NCBI GenBank assembly: GCA_016712505.1 | Contig: JADJQY010000001.1 | Location: 1 to 64,000 of the forward strand | Source: Candidatus Eiseniibacteriota bacterium | Lineage (GTDB): Bacteria; Eisenbacteria; RBG-16-71-46; CAIMUX01 | Direction: 5' to 3' | DNA: 64,000 nucleotides | Shown here: positions 49,421-58,015 of the stretch, piece after piece | Numbering within the stretch: position 1 is the stretch's first letter | Layout of the letters: each line of letters begins with the position of its first letter | Program-made: the position numbers and the translations under genes | Notes under the pieces: generated by a model | Databases searched by the model: none | What the model saw: the letters and a program-made list of their open reading frames with translations, nothing else | What the model was told of the DNA's origin: nothing

Positions 49421-50554
49421 TCACTCGCCCGCGTGCTTGGAGCCGAGCGCCGCTCGATCGAGCCAGCGGCGGAGTCGGTGGCAGTACTCCGGATCGAGGA
49501 GGAATTGCGGGAGCGAGGCTCCGTGAGAGGTCGCGCCCGTCTGGTGGATCGCCTCCATCTCCTTCAGGTTCTCCCGCGATCCGGCAACGATCTGCATTCC
49601 GTGGCCGGCCTCGGGCAAGAGCTCGATCGTCGCGCGCGCTCTCGGGTTCCGCCCAAGGGCGCCCCGAAGCGCAGCGATGCTCGCTTCGACCGGAATGTGA
49701 CGATCCTTGGCGCCAAAGAAGCAGAGCAGGGGAGTCGAGATCCGTTCCAGATCGGGAACGGGATCGTAGATTCCGGTCACCTGGTAGAACGACCGCTGGC
49801 CGGAGTTGAGCGCATCCCTGGTGGGGGGCTGTTCGCCCCAGTTCAGCTTCGGAAACCAAGGCCTGGCGCGGGCCGCGGACCAGGATCGCTCGAGCTCGTC
49901 CCGGCCTTCTCCGGTCCGGTAGTAGTCCCAGAGGAGGCGACGGAGCGGCCAGGCTTCCTCCACCTCGGCGTCGGTCCACCCCTCGTCGCGCAGGCGCTCC
50001 ATCCGCTGGTACAACATCTGTTCGACCGGTGACACCCCAGGCGACGACACCAGAATGGCGAAGGCCAGCTCCGGATCGCGCGCCGCGATCATGGTGCCGA
50101 CCCAACCCCCTTGGCTCACGCCCCAGAGACCCACGCGATCGACCTCCGGACGGGCGCGCAACATCCGGATCGCCGCGGCGGCGTCGACCGCACGCTCCTC
50201 GAGATTGATGTTGTCGGAGTAGGTGCCGGTCGACCCTCCGATCCCTCGCTTGTCGAAGTCGAGAACCACCAGTCCGGCCTCGAGCAAGCAGTCGATCATT
50301 CGGCGCGGAATCGGGGCATGACGGTCCCAATCCCCGGAGCCGTGCAGGATCACGACCCCCAGCCGACGGCTGTTCTCTTCCGGGACATACAGCGTCGCGG
50401 CGAGGGAGACGGTGTCGCTTGGAATGGTCAGCTCCAGGGATGCCGCCGCGGCGAGTCGGGAGGTGCCCGCGAGACACGCAAGCAGCAGGCCCAGGCCGGA
50501 TGCAGCCAGGCGGACGACGTGGAGCGGCGGACGCGGGCCGGAAGTGTAGCGCAT
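49421..50554 (-). CDS. Exported alpha/beta hydrolase
   Basis: ATG at 50554 with GGGGAGG upstream. The 377-residue protein has a signal peptide (LLLACLLAGTSRLAAA-like core, residues 15-37) and a complete alpha/beta hydrolase: oxyanion HGSGDWDRH, nucleophile in GVSQGGW, acid in FFGAKDRHIP, and histidine in PEAGHGM. A lid-like helical insert lies at about 175-235. It resembles BAAT/dienelactone-type or S9-related esterases; the substrate is unknown. An AraC regulator gene lies 48 bases upstream on the same strand. Confidence 0.88.
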   Translation of the reverse strand: MRYTSGPRPPLHVVRLAASGLGLLLACLAGTSRLAAAASLELTIPSDTVSLAATLYVPEENSRRLGVVILHGSGDWDRHAPIPRRMIDCLLEAGLVVLDFDKRGIGGSTGTYSDNINLEERAVDAAAAIRMLRARPEVDRVGLWGVSQGGWVGTMIAARDPELAFAILVSSPGVSPVEQMLYQRMERLRDEGWTDAEVEEAWPLRRLLWDYYRTGEGRDELERSWSAARARPWFPKLNWGEQPPTRDALNSGQRSFYQVTGIYDPVPDLERISTPLLCFFGAKDRHIPVEASIAALRGALGRNPRARATIELLPEAGHGMQIVAGSRENLKEMEAIHQTGATSHGASLPQFLLDPEYCHRLRRWLDRAALGSKHAGE

Positions 50555-50602
50555 GGATCGATCCTCCCCAGGGTCGTTCGAAGTGCTCGGTTCGGATCGA
50601 GG

Positions 50603-51478
50603 CTACGTCGGACCGGCGGATGCGTCTTGAATGCCGGAAACCTGCGGCCCCCCGCGCGACCCTGCTCGCGCCTCACGGCCACATCGGCGTCGCAGCACCC
50701 CGGGCGGCAGGCCGAAGCGGCGCGATACCTCACGGGTGAAGTGACTCTGATCGCTGAAGCCATGCTCGAGCGCGATCGACGCCAGCGAGCGGTCCCTGTC
50801 GGACGGCGAGCGGAGCGCCCAGACCGCCCGGGCGAGGCGCTCCCTTCGTTGGAATTCACTGGGCGAGCAACCGAAGGCTCGGCGGAAGGCCCGCGCCGCG
50901 TAGACCGGGTGAATCCCAGCCTCGCGCGCCAGCGGAGCGATCCCGCGTGCCAGACCGAGCTGCGACTCGAGCTTCCCGCGCATCGCGATGAGCCACGCGG
51001 GGGTGCCGGCCAGACGTGGCTCGCGCGCGTTCCCCGAGATCCGAGCCAGCAATTCGAGGAGAATCCCTTCGACGCGCAGCTCCCGATCCGGAGGGAGCCC
51101 ATCGCCCGAACCCATCGCGCGGGTGATCCAGTTCACGTACGCGTCGCATTTCAGAGTGGTGGAACGAAGGGGAATCCCCGGATCCTCCGGGATATCGACC
51201 ACGAGCAGGTCACTCGCGATCGGGGCAAATCTCAGATCGTGGGACTCCGCGGCGGGCGAGAGGCGAATATGGCCCGCGCCCAACGCCTGTCGCCGTCCGC
51301 CCGGAAGGCGCTCCTCGAAGCCACCGCGCAGCACCAGCACCAGATGCGCCGCCGGGTGGGCGTGACCCCGGATCTCGAGCTTCGGCGGGAGTTCGATCCG
51401 CTCGAGTTCGAACCGTGGCCCGGACCGGCTCGCCCCGGGCTCCCTCTGGCCCTGCGGCCCTTCCGTTCGATGCGCCAT
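50603..51478 (-). CDS. AraC family transcriptional regulator
   Basis: ATG at 51478. The 291-residue protein has an N-terminal cupin-type sensor (IRGHAHPAAHLVLVLRGGFE) and a C-terminal AraC double helix-turn-helix (about 175-275: GIAPLAREAGIHPVYAARAF, then SLASIALEHGFSDQSHFTRE). It lies immediately upstream of the hydrolase gene, which it may control. The effector is unknown. Confidence 0.9.
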   Translation of the reverse strand: MAHRTEGPQGQREPGASRSGPRFELERIELPPKLEIRGHAHPAAHLVLVLRGGFEERLPGGRRQALGAGHIRLSPAAESHDLRFAPIASDLLVVDIPEDPGIPLRSTTLKCDAYVNWITRAMGSGDGLPPDRELRVEGILLELLARISGNAREPRLAGTPAWLIAMRGKLESQLGLARGIAPLAREAGIHPVYAARAFRRAFGCSPSEFQRRERLARAVWALRSPSDRDRSLASIALEHGFSDQSHFTREVSRRFGLPPGVLRRRCGREARAGSRGGPQVSGIQDASAGPT

Positions 51479-51583
51479 GTACGCACTACGCAGTCCGTCG
51501 GCCAGGGTTGCGCCGTCTCTCCCCGCGGAGCGCCTGTGGGGCCTGATTTGGATCGTGCCAATTGGCTGTGATACCCTTGCCAG

Positions 51584-52084
51584 ATGGCAACCACGACCTC
51601 TCCCGCCCGGTTGAAACGGGCTCCCGCGCCCAGGGCCGAGAGCAAGACCACGTCGGTGTCGACCATCACCGCCGGCCCGGCCGGCGCAGCCGGACTCCTG
51701 CGGTTGCGAACCCGAACCGCCGGCGGTCTCCGCGATGCCGTGCGGAAAGGGCTCCCCTTTTCCGCCCTGGAGGCGGTGATCGCGAGCTTGCAGCTCACAC
51801 TCCTGGAGGCCGGTCCCATCCTCGCGATCCCACTTCGGACGATTGCGCGGCGCAAGGAGAGCGGACAGCTGGCGCCGGAGGAGTCGGATCGACTCTACCG
51901 CCTGGCCCGCACCGCGGCTCAGGCCGTCGAAGTCCTGGGAGACCTGGATCGCGCGCGGATCTGGCTCAAAACCCCGAACCGTGCGCTCGGCGGCGAGCAG
52001 CCACTCGGTCTGCTCGACACCGACATCGGCGCCCGCCAGGTCGAGGAGGTGTTGATGCGGGTCAACTACGGAGTCTTCAGCTAG
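51584..52084 (+). CDS. Xre/MbcA/ParS-type antitoxin (DUF2384)
   Basis: ATG at 51584. The 166-residue protein has a basic, disordered N-terminus, a helical DNA-binding part (LRDAVRKGLPFSALEAVIAS, then IPLRTIARRKESGQLAPEES) and a C-terminal DUF2384 segment (AVEVLGDLDRARIWLKTPNR, then DTDIGARQVEEVLMRVNYGV). The stop TAG shares a base with the GTG of the RES toxin gene. It should neutralise the toxin and repress the operon. Confidence 0.9.
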   Translation: MATTTSPARLKRAPAPRAESKTTSVSTITAGPAGAAGLLRLRTRTAGGLRDAVRKGLPFSALEAVIASLQLTLLEAGPILAIPLRTIARRKESGQLAPEESDRLYRLARTAAQAVEVLGDLDRARIWLKTPNRALGGEQPLGLLDTDIGARQVEEVLMRVNYGVFS

Positions 52085-52542
52085 TGCGCGTCTGGCGCAT
52101 CTGCCGCCAGCCCTATGCTCGAACCACGCTCGACGGGGTCGGCGGCCTCTACGCCTCCGGCCGCTGGCACCTGCAGGGACACCCGATCATCTACACCGCC
52201 AGCTCCGCTGCGCTCGCGGCGCTCGAGGCCCTCGTCCATGTCGACGCCGGAAACGCCCCGAGCGATCTGCGGCTCCTGACGATCCACGTGCCCGACGAGC
52301 TGCCGCGCGAAGAGCTCAAGCTCGGCACGCTGCCCCGAGGTTGGAACGCCGTCCCTGGTCCCCCATCACTGCAGTCGATTGGAACCCAGTGGCTGCGGTC
52401 TCTCCGCAGTCCGATCCTCGTCGTTCCCTCGGCGATCATCCCGGAGGAGCGGAACCTGCTGCTCAATCCGAAGCACCCGGCGCTCCGGGGCGTCCGGGTG
52501 ACGAAGACCGTCCCGTTCTCGTTCGATCCGCGGTTGGTGTAG
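52084..52542 (+). CDS. RES-domain toxin
   Basis: GTG at 52084 overlaps the antitoxin stop (TAGTG). The 152-residue protein is a complete RES domain: VWRICRQPYA at the start, GGLYASGRWHLQGHPIIYTA, and LAALEALVHVD with the family glutamate. RES toxins degrade NAD+ or modify a metabolic target; the exact activity cannot be read from the sequence. With the Xre-type antitoxin it forms a type II toxin-antitoxin pair. Confidence 0.92.
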   Translation: MRVWRICRQPYARTTLDGVGGLYASGRWHLQGHPIIYTASSAALAALEALVHVDAGNAPSDLRLLTIHVPDELPREELKLGTLPRGWNAVPGPPSLQSIGTQWLRSLRSPILVVPSAIIPEERNLLLNPKHPALRGVRVTKTVPFSFDPRLV

Positions 52543-53099
52543 GCGGGAGGTAGGGGAGGCGTCCCGGTTGTTCGGAGCGGGGTTGAGTGGTACTCGACCT
52601 GCGGGCTCCACGACCGGCGCGGGAGCGCGAGTCGCGTCGCAGCCATCCAGTACCACGGTAGGATTTTCAGTCGGCGCGCCTCCATCGTAAAGGCGACACA
52701 CCACTTCAGGCCAGCTGCATCATGCCCGGCTACGCGTACTGACCCACCAATCAGGGGCCCGAAACGGGTCTCCGAGTCACCAACCGTTGGATTCCAAGCG
52801 AGGCTTGGTCGCGCCACCACTACTCCCGGACCGAGCGCGGCAGAGGATCGCGCAAGCGGAGGAAGTACGTCCGAAGATTTCTGCATCAGACGGTTGCGCC
52901 TGCGGCCCTCATACACGGAAGACAGCCGTCGCAGGGCGGCCGAAGGGTCCAAATCCGACTCTGCTAACGAGCGTCTCCCGCCTCGCGGTCCGCCCGACGA
53001 GCAGAAGTGGGATCAACCCCGACCGGCTCACGTGTTCGTGATCGATCACCCGGGGCTCGCGTGGCTTGGTCGAGATCAACATCAGAAAGGAAGGAACGG
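52543..53099. other. Intergenic stretch without a recognised gene
   Basis: 557 bases between the RES toxin and a small secreted protein. Open frames exist on both strands but none has a family match, ribosome site or codon pattern I can defend. AAGGAAGG at the end is the ribosome site of the next gene. No RNA gene seen. Confidence 0.5.
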
Positions 53100-53531
53100 A
53101 TGAAACACACATCAGTGTCGACATGGCGGTACTGCATGATCGCGGTCGCCGCTGTCAGCTCGTGGCTCGGTTCGTCGAGCATCGCGACGGCCGGCGAGAA
53201 CTTCGACGCGGAGTTCCAGAGCATCGTGGCTGGTGGTCTGCTCGAGCAGGTCTCATCGCCTAGCCAAGGCATTGGGATCGCACCAGAACCGGTGGCGCAA
53301 ACACAGCCGCTGAGCAGCGCGCAAATGTTGGGTTCCTACAGCGAGCCGCCGGAGGTGGCGGAGTTCCACATCACCAATGGGCCGCGCGCGAGCCAGAACT
53401 TCACTGGCCACCACTGCACTACACCCCAGTACACGTGCTACCGGGAGCAACCGGATCAGCCGAAGCGAATCTGGGTCCACTTCGAGTGGGGTCCGAAGAT
53501 GTCAACCTACAAGCTCGAGATCGGCAGCTGA
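53100..53531 (+). CDS. Small secreted protein, unknown
   Basis: ATG at 53100 after AAAGGAAGGAACGG. The 143-residue protein has a signal peptide (MIAVAAVSSWLGSSSIATAG) and a mature region with two cysteines (HHCTTPQYTCYR) and a C-terminal WVHFEWGPKMSTYKLEIG. No recognised family. A strong terminator follows. Confidence 0.65.
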   Translation: MKHTSVSTWRYCMIAVAAVSSWLGSSSIATAGENFDAEFQSIVAGGLLEQVSSPSQGIGIAPEPVAQTQPLSSAQMLGSYSEPPEVAEFHITNGPRASQNFTGHHCTTPQYTCYREQPDQPKRIWVHFEWGPKMSTYKLEIGS

Positions 53532-53548
53532 GCCGTCGTTCCACCGAG

Positions 53549-53579
53549 CGGGAGAGGGCCGACCGTTGGCCCTCTCCCG
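53549..53579 (+). terminator. Intrinsic terminator-like hairpin
   Basis: Perfect 12-bp arms cgggagagggcc (53549-53560) and ggccctctcccg (53568-53579) with a 7-base loop, 17 bases after the small secreted protein gene. Confidence 0.8.
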
Positions 53580-53661
53580 ACGATCGATCGAAACACCGGA
53601 CTACCTGTGGAGCACGGTGTGAGCAACGAGGGCTGTCGTCATCGGAAAGGAAGTGGCTCCC

Positions 53662-54783
53662 ATGCAAGCACCCGACAAGAGGCGGGCTCGAACACGGGCC
53701 TGCTCCGTCGCTATGGTCGTCGCTGCGACCCTCGCGACGGTGTTCACCATGGCATCCGGGCCGGTGCAGGTCATCGCCGAAGGACGGCCTGAGGAAGCCA
53801 CACTGCCGAACCTCGGCACCAACGAGGCGTTTCTTTCCGGACTCTTCACCGACCTCCCGCTCGAAGATCCGCTTACCGTCTTTGCGTTCGTCTTCGAGCG
53901 CCTCGCACCGGAAGTCACGGTCTACCCGTCGGAGGGGTACTACTACTTCAGGTTTCCGATGCGTGGCGTGATGGTTAAGGGATCTCTGCATCTTTCCGCG
54001 TCCCTTCGGGACGAAGGGATCATCAGCTTTGGCTACACCGGCGAGATCGAGGATCGACCTCGCGGCGCGTACGCCACCATGCCCGGTCGGAGTGTTGAAC
54101 TCGATGCATCCGACGGCCTGAGTGTCCGCCGGATGGACGACTTCAACTACGAGATCGGGTACAGATCGAAGGTGGTCGTGTTTCATCTCTATGATCCTGG
54201 ACTCGACCCGCCGCCTGCGGGAGCGCTCGGCGCGAGCGAGAGGTACCTCTGCACGGCGCTCGACGAATCCGGGCTTTTCTTCGATCTTGTCTGGAGCGGT
54301 TCTCGTGATCGTCTCTTCTGGATTCTCAACGAACGACGATTTCTTCCCGAAGCGCTGCTAGAGTTCGGAACCGCGCGGGTAGTCGGGGCACGCACGGGGT
54401 TCGTCTTCTACCTGGACGATCGATCGAACCGCAAGGTCCTCATCGGTGTTCACGCAGACGACGTCGAGCACAACACCTGGTACGACGGCCCTTTCGACCA
54501 GCTCCCAGACACCTATGTCAAGATCGACTCACTGGAATTCGCACCGTTCCTGGCCGCTCACACCGGCCTGGATCCCCTGGAACTCGATCGCTACGGGCAC
54601 TTCATCCGGAGGCCTGGTACTCGCGCCGCCATCGCGCCGTACCGATTCTACCGCTCGCAGTCCGAGTTCGATTTCATCACCGAGAGTCTCGTAGCCACCT
54701 GCCCGCGGGACTCCCTTTTCGGCCTCCTGACGGCGGAGGTGGGGCGCGAGCACCTCGCGGCAGCCGCGGAGTCCAGTCCATAG
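53662..54783 (+). CDS. Secreted protein of unknown function, 373 aa
   Basis: ATG at 53662 lies eight bases after GGAAAGGAAG; a GTG nine bases earlier is too close to that site. The product has a signal peptide (VAMVVAATLATVFTMASGPV) and a beta-rich mature region rich in tyrosine, phenylalanine and aspartate (VYPSEGYYYFRFPMRGVMVK, RKVLIGVHADDVEHNTWYDG). No cysteine pattern or catalytic motif is evident. The following gene is convergent 141 bases away. Confidence 0.7.
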   Translation: MQAPDKRRARTRACSVAMVVAATLATVFTMASGPVQVIAEGRPEEATLPNLGTNEAFLSGLFTDLPLEDPLTVFAFVFERLAPEVTVYPSEGYYYFRFPMRGVMVKGSLHLSASLRDEGIISFGYTGEIEDRPRGAYATMPGRSVELDASDGLSVRRMDDFNYEIGYRSKVVVFHLYDPGLDPPPAGALGASERYLCTALDESGLFFDLVWSGSRDRLFWILNERRFLPEALLEFGTARVVGARTGFVFYLDDRSNRKVLIGVHADDVEHNTWYDGPFDQLPDTYVKIDSLEFAPFLAAHTGLDPLELDRYGHFIRRPGTRAAIAPYRFYRSQSEFDFITESLVATCPRDSLFGLLTAEVGREHLAAAAESSP

Positions 54784-54924
54784 GCCCGGTTGCCAGTGCG
54801 ACGGAGTACTGAAGGTACGCGTGCTCCCAGATAGGCCACGCCACGAGCGGGCGCACGCGAAGTTGGCCCCAGCGGCCGTGCGACCTCCTGGTTAACGCTT
54901 CGGGAACCACTCGAGGCCGAGGCG

Positions 54925-55269
54925 TCAGTCCGGATCCCGGAGAAAGTGGTTCGTCCCCTCGTAGGCACGGAGGGTGTCTCGGCCTCGATCGCCTGTTCCG
55001 GGATCCGCTCCGAAGAGGCCGGCGAGGAACGACTCGAAGCCTGACCGATCGTTCAGCTCCTCGAGCTCTCGTCGCAGCGCCTCGACACGACGCCGCGCGT
55101 CTTCTGCCTCCGACCGGCGCTGAGCTTCCCTCTCGTTCTTTGGCCCGAGCCCGAGGTTCACGTCATCCCGCCGGAGCGCCACCCGCTTGATCTCTTCCGC
55201 CCGGGTCGGTACTGTCACGGCCACCGCCGCTCGCACGCTTTCGTTCGTTCGGATGCCGTTGACGTTCAT
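54925..55269 (-). CDS. Small coiled-coil protein, unknown
   Basis: ATG at 55269 with GAGGGAG upstream. The 114-residue protein is charged, with a predicted coiled coil at about 50-82 (REAQRRSEAEDARRRVEALR) and a glycine-rich C-terminus (ESFLAGLFGADPGTGDRGRD). No signal peptide or known family. It lies downstream of the DUF4143 ATPase gene on the same strand, 372 bases away. Confidence 0.6.
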   Translation of the reverse strand: MNVNGIRTNESVRAAVAVTVPTRAEEIKRVALRRDDVNLGLGPKNEREAQRRSEAEDARRRVEALRRELEELNDRSGFESFLAGLFGADPGTGDRGRDTLRAYEGTNHFLRDPD

Positions 55270-55478
55270 TGTCGGCTCCCTCGTGATGCACTCTGGCCGC
55301 AGTTCACTCTGTCTGTCCTTCGCCTCGAGGTATGTATCCTGCGGTAGGTGCCGGGAGTTGCGTGCCATCGATCCGCGCCGGCAGCGCGGGCGCTGCCGCA
55401 GGTGCAGGCTGGATGTTCGGGCTGGACTTGAGACCCGCGCCGAGACGTTTGTCCGGAGATTCGCGGAGCGCAGACTGT

Positions 55479-55509
55479 CCCCGGGGAGAGTTGTGCGCCG
55501 ATTCACAAG
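55479..55509 (+). repeat. 31-bp direct repeat, copy 1
   Basis: ccccggggagagttgtgc, five variable bases, then ttcacaag. The second copy at 59277-59307 has the same orientation and identical outer blocks. It lies 133 bases past the 3' end of the DUF4143 gene at 55642. The left flank gives only a partial palindrome here. No other content is seen in 55270-55641. Confidence 0.7.
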
Positions 55510-55641
55510 GCGATCGACTGCTCCCGGACGGCCCGAGGTACGCGGCACCTCGGTTCGAGCAAGTCCGAACGGGTCAACCAGACGAAACGGAACCATCCGC
55601 CAGCCCCACTCGGCCAGTGCAGTTCGGACCGGCCGTGTCCG

Positions 55642-56802
55642 TCAGCCGAGATCCGCAAGTGGGATTGCCCGGAACCCACTCCCGAGAGGGAATCCATGCG
55701 GCGTTCGACACACGATCGATCCCGAGGCGATCAGCTGGTCACCGGTTGCCCGGCGCACGTACTCGAGATTGGAGGCGTCTCCGCTCGACGGCAGTTCGGT
55801 CCACTTCGCCTCGAGGAGTTCCAGGCCCTGGGCAGTCTCCACCACTAAGTCGACCTCGCGCGTTCGGTCACGCCAGAAGAAGAGGCTCCGGTCTCGCCCC
55901 GCCTCTCGCTCCCGGTGGCGCAGCTCGGCAAAGACGTAGGTCTCCCAGATGGCTCCCACGGCAGGCGACTGCAGGAGCTGCTCGGGTGTTCGAATGCCAA
56001 GCAGTGCGCAAAGCAGGCCGGTGTCCGCCAGGTAGAGCTTCGGCGTCTTGATGATCGACTTCGTGCGATTGGAAAGCCACGGTTCGAGCAGGACGATCTG
56101 ACCCGAGGCTTCGAGCACCGAGATCCACTGGTTCGCCGTCGATGGCGCGATGCCTACATCGCGGGCCAGATCAGACTTGTTGAGCAGATTCGCGGAACGC
56201 AGCGCGCACGCCCGGAGGAATCGCTCGAAGTCGCGCAGGCTCCCGACGTTCGCGAGAGTGCGAACGTCGCGTTCGAGATAGGTGGCGACGTAGGACGAGT
56301 AGAACGCCACAGGGTCGACTTCGGGATTGGCGTGGAGTTCCGGGAACCCACCACGCACGATGCCTGAGGGGAGATCGATTTCGATCCCGCTCCCTCGAAT
56401 CTCGCTCCGTGAGAGCGTCTCCAGCTCCATCACGTCGACTCGCCCGGCAAGGGAGTCCGAGACCCCTTTCATCAGCGTGAATCTCTGCGAACCTGTGAGC
56501 AGGAAGCGGCCGTTGCGCCCTCGATCCGCGTCGATGGCGACCTTCAGGTGGCGGAAGAGCGCGGGGGCGTACTGCGCCTCGTCGATGATCACCGGAGACG
56601 GATGCCGGTTCATGAACGCTACAGGCTCCTTCTCCGCCTGTTCGGCCTCGCTCGGCAGATCCAAGGAGACGAACTCATGCTCGGGGAAGAGCCGGCGAAG
56701 CGTCGAGGTCTTCCCGGTCTGACGAGCACCAGTCAGGACGAGCGCCGGGCGAGTTTTCATCGACCGGATGAGGCGAGATTCGATGTAGCGCGGAATCCAC
56801 AT
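55642..56802 (-). CDS. DUF4143/AAA_14 family ATPase
   Basis: ATG at 56802 (MWIPRYIESRLIRSMKTRPA). The 386-residue protein has Walker A GARQTGKTSTL, Walker B SPVIIDEAQYAP, sensor LLTGSQRF, a winged-helix part (LARDVGIAPSTANQWISVLE) and a C-terminal PD-(D/E)XK-like region (FFWRDRTREVDLVVETAQGL, then ELLEAKW). This is the full DUF4143 layout. The family is common, patchily distributed and of unclear function, possibly conflict-related. There is no ribosome site; the start is abutted by an inverted repeat (56804-56836). It is convergent in orientation with the small coiled-coil gene's upstream side. Confidence 0.92.
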   Translation of the reverse strand: MWIPRYIESRLIRSMKTRPALVLTGARQTGKTSTLRRLFPEHEFVSLDLPSEAEQAEKEPVAFMNRHPSPVIIDEAQYAPALFRHLKVAIDADRGRNGRFLLTGSQRFTLMKGVSDSLAGRVDVMELETLSRSEIRGSGIEIDLPSGIVRGGFPELHANPEVDPVAFYSSYVATYLERDVRTLANVGSLRDFERFLRACALRSANLLNKSDLARDVGIAPSTANQWISVLEASGQIVLLEPWLSNRTKSIIKTPKLYLADTGLLCALLGIRTPEQLLQSPAVGAIWETYVFAELRHREREAGRDRSLFFWRDRTREVDLVVETAQGLELLEAKWTELPSSGDASNLEYVRRATGDQLIASGSIVCRTPHGFPLGSGFRAIPLADLG

Positions 56803-56803
56803 G

Positions 56804-56836
56804 TGCTAAATGTGCGATCTTGTCGTACATTTAGCA
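56804..56836. promoter_or_regulatory. Inverted repeat abutting the DUF4143 start
   Basis: Arms tgctaaatgtgcga (56804-56817) and tcgtacatttagca (56823-56836) match at 13 of 14 positions around a 5-base centre. It begins 1 base before ATG 56802 and takes the place of a ribosome site, so it could be an operator of a leaderless transcript or an RNA hairpin hiding the start. Confidence 0.65.
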
Positions 56837-57089
56837 ACACATTGTTATGAAAAGAATTGGAGCTTCGATCGACCGTCGGAAGGGGCTGCGCCTCGGTCGT
56901 TTCCAGGCAATCCCCTTCCGACCCAACCTTCGCACGAAGCTGTCAGCGGATTCAGCGGTCGGAAGAGATCTTCTCCGCTCCCCCGGCCCCCGCTTGTCCG
57001 CGGGGCTTCGCCAGGCGTAGCCTGGTCCTCAGGCGAGCCCCTCGGCCGGGGACGACCGTGTCAACGACACGGCAGAAAGGACCCTTCCC

Positions 57090-57713
57090 ATGTTGCGGAT
57101 GCGACCTTTCCTTCAGGCGTCTGCGTTGCTTCTCGTGACCGTGACTGCACTCTTCGTGGCGACGGCGAAGGAGGGCGCGGCGCGACCCGACCCGAGGAAC
57201 CAAACCGAGCTGGGATTGCCATCACCGGACGCGCTCGGCGACGCGCTGTTGCAGGAGTTTCAGCAGGTCTACAACGCGAGGAACGTCGAGGCCTACCGGG
57301 CGATGTTCGATCGCTGGGTCTTCTCCTACGAGTTCTCTCCCCTGGACGAAGCGTGGGATGCTCCCGACGCCTGGAATTTCGCGGAAGAAGTACGCACGGC
57401 AGAGAAGATGTTCACCGATGAGAACACTACCCTGGTCGACCTTCGATTGGTGTCCCTAGGGGTCAGCGAAGCCTCGGTCACAGACAAGATCCGAGGCGAA
57501 GTCTCCGGTGTCTGGAAGGTAACTGCTCTGGTCTACCTGTCGGTCGATCGCGAGTCCGGCGCGCGGGGCACCGTGCAGCACCGCCTCCACGGCCAGATGC
57601 ACGAGTTCTACTTCCGGCGCGGGACCGAAGACGAGGGCCGCGCCTGGAAGATCGTCTACTGGAGAGACCTCACCGGTACGCCGCGAGGCTACGCGGCCTG
57701 GCGCGCTGACTGA
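57090..57713 (+). CDS. Secreted NTF2/SnoaL-like protein
   Basis: ATG at 57090 after GCAGAAAGGACC. The 207-residue protein has a signal peptide (ASALLLVTVTALFVATA) and a mature region with the NTF2-like pattern: LLQEFQQVYNARNVEAYRAM, FDRWVFSYEF, and a C-terminal WKIVYWRDLTGTPRG. No catalytic residues can be assigned. It lies between two DUF4143 genes inside the repeat-bracketed segment. Confidence 0.7.
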   Translation: MLRMRPFLQASALLLVTVTALFVATAKEGAARPDPRNQTELGLPSPDALGDALLQEFQQVYNARNVEAYRAMFDRWVFSYEFSPLDEAWDAPDAWNFAEEVRTAEKMFTDENTTLVDLRLVSLGVSEASVTDKIRGEVSGVWKVTALVYLSVDRESGARGTVQHRLHGQMHEFYFRRGTEDEGRAWKIVYWRDLTGTPRGYAAWRAD

Positions 57714-57735
57714 CCGGGCGGACGGTCGTCGGGAC

Positions 57736-57755
57736 ACGCCGGTCCCGACCGGCGT
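57736..57755 (+). terminator. Terminator-like hairpin; rest of 57714-58015 is noncoding
   Basis: Perfect 8-bp arms acgccggt and accggcgt around cccg, 22 bases after the NTF2-like gene. The rest of the gap includes an AT-rich patch near 57850-57895 with atgtttacaaaacat (a small inverted repeat), a plausible promoter for the following DUF4143 gene. Confidence 0.65.
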
Positions 57756-58015
57756 CAGGGAGTGCGAGGCGTGTCGCATCTCGCGCCCGCACGAGCAAGG
57801 CCGGGCTCGATCTGCAGAAAGGCCTACCTGAGCGACGCACTCGATTTGATTGTATGTCCAGCAAATGTTTACAAAACATGTAGTTATAAGATACAGCACT
57901 TGTTCCAGGGTAGCGTTGAGCTGGCTCATCGGCGGCCCACTCTCCTTGGGGACCCGGTTGCCGAAGCGCATGATCACCGTTGCCTTGCCGTCAAAAAGGA
58001 GGCAAATTCACCGGC

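Noticed and set aside
52191..52952. 253-codon minus-strand open frame
   Set aside because: Half lies antisense to the RES toxin and the rest has no recognisable family or ribosome site.
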